This document shows positions 60,849 to 64,000 of a stretch of DNA of 64,000 nt, one piece after another. Every line of letters starts with the position of its first letter. Within the stretch, counting starts at the first letter, position 1. The position numbers were made by a program, and so were the translations under genes. Origin of the DNA: Antedon mediterranea. Taxonomy: Eukaryota > Echinodermata > Crinoidea > Comatulida > Antedonidae. The stretch spans positions 32,373,648 through 32,437,647 of the forward strand of contig NC_092673.1 in the NCBI RefSeq assembly GCF_964355755.1, written 5' to 3'. Below the pieces are notes generated by a model. It saw only the letters and a list, made by a program, of their open reading frames with translations, was not told the DNA's origin and ran no database searches.

Positions 60849-61949
60849 TATATGACGCACACGCAGTGAGTGCTGAGTAACACAGATATAATCTTTACAT
60901 CCTTTGAAAGATTACGAGTATGACAAACTTCTTGTTTTCACATGAAAAATCTTATGTTGAATGGTGTACATGTGTGAACCGGGTACCGTAACTAATTATT
61001 TGTTTTAGTTTTACGTGTTGAGCATCCTTATTATTGTTTTTCAAATGTTAATATTCTTCAAAAAATAATAGTGTCTTGTAGACTTTATTTAGTAGATAAG
61101 TTTCGAATATGTATGTCTCATCAGCATTTGTCAATTATGTTATATATTTTAGTTTTACTTATAATAAAAAGAAAGTATATACTCAGTCTTTTTTTAAATA
61201 CAATTTGGAAAATCTCTGATACATGTTTTATCATTTTAAAATACATTTATTATATTCTCATGGAATACGAGTAAATGTTATACAATAGTTTGCTACTTGG
61301 AAATACGAAATATCGGGGACTTTATAAAAGCGCTACTAAACCATAGAGGGCAATATATTGAAAAAGACATAAAAACATAGAGGGCACTATAAAATGGGTT
61401 CCGCGCATGACATATTCTGATGTGTATTCATTAAAATACATCGCCATCACATTAGTTCGCCTTTAGTAACCAAAAAGGGGCAAGTAGTAGAGCCTACAAA
61501 GTATTTTAACTTTTTACTTCCACAACAATAGGGATAGTTGCACCTTTCACTTATACCATTCTGTTGCATTTTATCCATTACGCTCTGGTACATCACATAA
61601 GCAAAAAGTCGTAAGGCTGACCATCTAGATGGAATACAAGCTGCGCTCCTGTTTAAAGTAAAATCTTTAACAGTGATTCAGTTCGCTTTTAACAATACTT
61701 GAAGTGATGTCACCAGTTTTTTTTCCCGCTACCGACCAGTGTGGGACATTCCTGACAAATCAAGCAACGAGATATGCTGAGCCGACACTGACACAATTCA
61801 ATAGTTACAAAGTCTAGCTGTTTTGGTATCACAAATTTGTTACGTTCCAAGACAGACTAAAGTTCATTAGTTGATATAAACCATAATAAAAGTGTGGCAC
61901 TCACGAAAATCTTGAAATAGAGTTTATAGATCGATAAATAAGATAGGCA
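60849..61949. other. Convergent intergenic region, copy B to PQBP1
   Basis: AT-rich. Probably holds the 3' UTRs of sulfotransferase-like copy B (plus) and PQBP1 (minus). No gene or structured repeat is recognised. Confidence 0.5.
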
Positions 61950-63693
61950 TCAAGACAAGCCAGCGTTAGCCCGAAGGATTGCACCAGGGTTGGGGTACGG
62001 CCTACTCTGGAATAAGGGTCCAGTTGCCGTCACGTCAGCTCCTGTTTTAGCATCGTTAGACATTGGCAGACCAGATGACCAGTCACCTCTGAAAAGAAAC
62101 AAACTTACAAAATTAACAAAAAATGTCTCAATTTAGATGGTCAAATCCATACAGCCAAACAATAGAGGGCGAAATAATTTTGAGCTTATTGTCATTTTAT
62201 ATAAGGACGTGTGGCACAGGGTGTTGGGCGTTCGATTACTAATCATGAGGTCGAGGTTCGAATCCAACTCTCGCCACATTGCTTGTATCCTTAGGCAAGA
62301 TACTTTACTTACCTTTGCCTCTCTCCACCCAGGTGTATAAATGGGTACCTGGTTAGATCAAGACACAACTTGGCGCTGATTACTAGCTGCATTATGGGAG
62401 TATGTATACATACGTGTTTTATCCAAACAATTACTAGGGTAATAATGTTTCACATTAGGCGCTATATAAATCCAGAATCTTATTGTCATTTTACCTTGGT
62501 ACATCTGAATAAGATGCAGGGTCCATGGGATCCAGTTCATCATCTCGACTTCTTTTCTTTCGCTGAGAATCTGAAAAAAATTGGCAAAACATTATGTTTG
62601 AAAATAATACTAGTGTAAAAAATAGTTTACAAAAAAGTTTAAAAAACTATAAAAATTAGTAATAATCATTTACACTAACCTCTATTTTGTCTTCCAGGCC
62701 TCTGATAAGGGGCATGTCTTCCCTTTTCACCTTTATCTTTGCCGCTCTGCTGGCCTGGAAAGGCTGGGCCAATTGATGGACCAATCTATACAAGTAAAAC
62801 AAAAACTTATAACTAAGTAGGTACGACTATAAGAGGTTCTGCACAATATAGGAAGATGATGATGTTGGGTCACTCTTCCACGACAAAAAAATATAAATTT
62901 CCCAAAAATATTGGATTGAAAGGATAAAAATTACAATCACATTCCGAATACCAGACTTTCTAGAAAACCAGACATATTTGACCAGCCAAAAGATGTCTGG
63001 TATTAGAAGAGTTGACTGTATTTACTTTTAAATTATTTGATTGTATTTATATGATGGATATTTGATGGGTCTAATGTTGTGATATGTACCTTTGGTGGTT
63101 CTAATCTGTCCCGGACTCCTTCATTTTGATTGTTTTGGGGTACTCTATCCAACGAGGAATCCCAGCGTGTTGTCACTTCCTTCTTTCTTGTCACTTCTTT
63201 TGTTTTCTCATTTTCTGCACTTGATACAGCCTCAGTTATAACAGCTTTTGGATCTAAAAAAAAAAAAATTTACCATAGAGACCCAAAAATTTAGGGTAAA
63301 AGCAGGAGGAATAGGTTTACACCAGAAGACTATTAATGTACAGTGTTTTGCCATATATATGCATACATCAGGAATTACACCAGAGTCCATAAGCAAGGAA
63401 GGATTTTTTCACCCTACATAGCACTATTAACTAGAGCCATGCCCATTCCTAGTCCTACAGCCTTCATAAAAAATGTCATAACACTATTAATACAGTAACA
63501 TACTGTAGCAAATTACTATTTAAAAACCGACAAACTTCTTATGGGTTCACATCACAGGTCTCATCAACTGGAAAGTAATATTGGGAGAAGTAGAGTATGT
63601 GCTTTCTAGTTACCTTTATGTTTCAAATACTTACCTAGTGGATGTAACCATGATACCTTATCTGTATCCGAGTCCCAGAAGTAGTGGTAGCCA
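61950..63693 (-). CDS. PQBP1: Polyglutamine-binding protein 1 homolog, last five exons (5' part outside window)
   Basis: Nuclear WW-domain splicing factor linked to the U5 snRNP. Exons in transcript order: 63635-63693, 63090-63253, 62680-62785, 62495-62570, 61950-62088; phases agree. The first carries the second half of the WW domain ([19 protein letters not shown], with aromatic and Trp positions of the family). A charged linker follows ([19 protein letters not shown]), shorter and less repetitive than the human DR/ER region. Next is the conserved [20 protein letters not shown], then [20 protein letters not shown] and [20 protein letters not shown] before the stop. The YPNPGAILR segment is the known U5-15kD (TXNL4A) binding motif. 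The first half of the WW domain and the N-terminus must lie beyond 64000; none is seen in 63694-64000. Confidence 0.93.
62185..62493 (+). mobile_element. tRNA-derived SINE with 15-bp target duplication
   Basis: CTTATTGTCATTTTA occurs at 62185-62199 and again at 62479-62493, exactly flanking the insert. The head is tRNA-like: GTGGC (62211-62215) pairs with GCCAC (62273-62277), the A box is TGGCACAGGGTG (62212-62223) and the B box GGTTCGAATCC (62255-62265, perfect). The body contains CACCCAGGTGTATAAATGGG TACCTGG and the tail ends GGCGCTATATAAATCCAGAA. It is inserted antisense in the last PQBP1 intron, touching the splice donor of exon 62495-62570. Confidence 0.9.
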
Positions 63694-64000
63694 CTAAAAT
63701 GTATAAAAGAAATGTTTTATTAAAATTATCGGTCAAACTTGGTTCCAAATAGAGACACAACTTACTGGGACGAAAGCACAATCTTACTGAATTGACCAAT
63801 CACAAGCAATAGATTATTCAAACCTTTGCTTGTCATTGGTCGTTTGAGTTGCGTCTACAGTATGTAGTGGAAACCAAACCTTAATAGGGACGTTGATTGA
63901 CAATGTAGGAGATTTGATACCACCAGTTGGAAATTCTTTCATATAGGAATTCTTTGAGAGTCTTGATGCAAATTTTGTTGTTGTTACGATTTCAACACAT
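63694..64000. other. PQBP1 intron sequence to window end
   Basis: Immediately upstream (minus strand) of the WW exon. Neither the preceding WW half-exon nor any other coding segment is visible. A CAATCACAAGCAATAGATTA...TTGCTTGTCATTGGTCG inverted pair lies at 63799-63842. Confidence 0.5.

Overview
This is a eukaryotic window, about two-thirds AT, with multi-exon genes (GT-AG introns), SINEs, MITEs, LINE remnants and large tandem arrays. The proteins (a many-CUB/LDLa membrane protein, a WDR31 homolog, a PQBP1 homolog and tandem sulfotransferase-like genes) suit a marine invertebrate deuterostome such as an echinoderm. That placement is inference; the species cannot be read from the sequence.

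Layout. Bases 1-11064 hold a head-to-tail array of about 1.5-kb non-coding units. Each ends in a short hairpin plus CTAG, and some begin with a 12-base sequence that recurs inverted just inside the 3' hairpin. This is the architecture of non-autonomous Helitron2/Helentron-type rolling-circle elements. Bases 12930-23589 (+) encode a 907-residue type I membrane protein with seven CUB-sized modules, one LDLa domain, a TM helix and a short tail, in 16 exons. Bases 25296-31200 (-) hold a 12-exon gene for an unrecognised protein of about 930 residues with an acidic repetitive C-terminus. It runs tail-to-tail with the CUB gene and head-to-head with the WDR31 homolog at 31886-46456 (+, 9 exons, 344 residues), whose introns are full of repeats. 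These include eight 131-bp tandem copies of a tRNA-Val-like sequence. Bases 46768-50876 form a large palindrome with 823-bp arms enclosing a 5'-truncated non-LTR retrotransposon. Bases 53560-57430 are a satellite built of two alternating hairpin units. Bases 57775-58599 and 59649-60461 (+) are paralogous intronless sulfotransferase-like genes sharing a 123-bp identical tract. Bases 61950-63693 (-) are the last five exons of PQBP1; the 5' part lies beyond the window. A SINE with a 15-bp target duplication sits directly against one of its splice donors.

The genes do not form a single pathway: WDR31 is a ciliary protein family, PQBP1 a spliceosomal factor, and the CUB protein is a predicted surface protein. 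The strongest leads are the repeat systems (rolling-circle-type array, tRNA-Val array, hairpin satellite, palindrome), the paralog identity tract and the SINE at the splice donor. Exon models were built by hand from reading frame, splice consensus and phase; all exon junctions were checked for phase, with one uncertain donor in the minus-strand gene.
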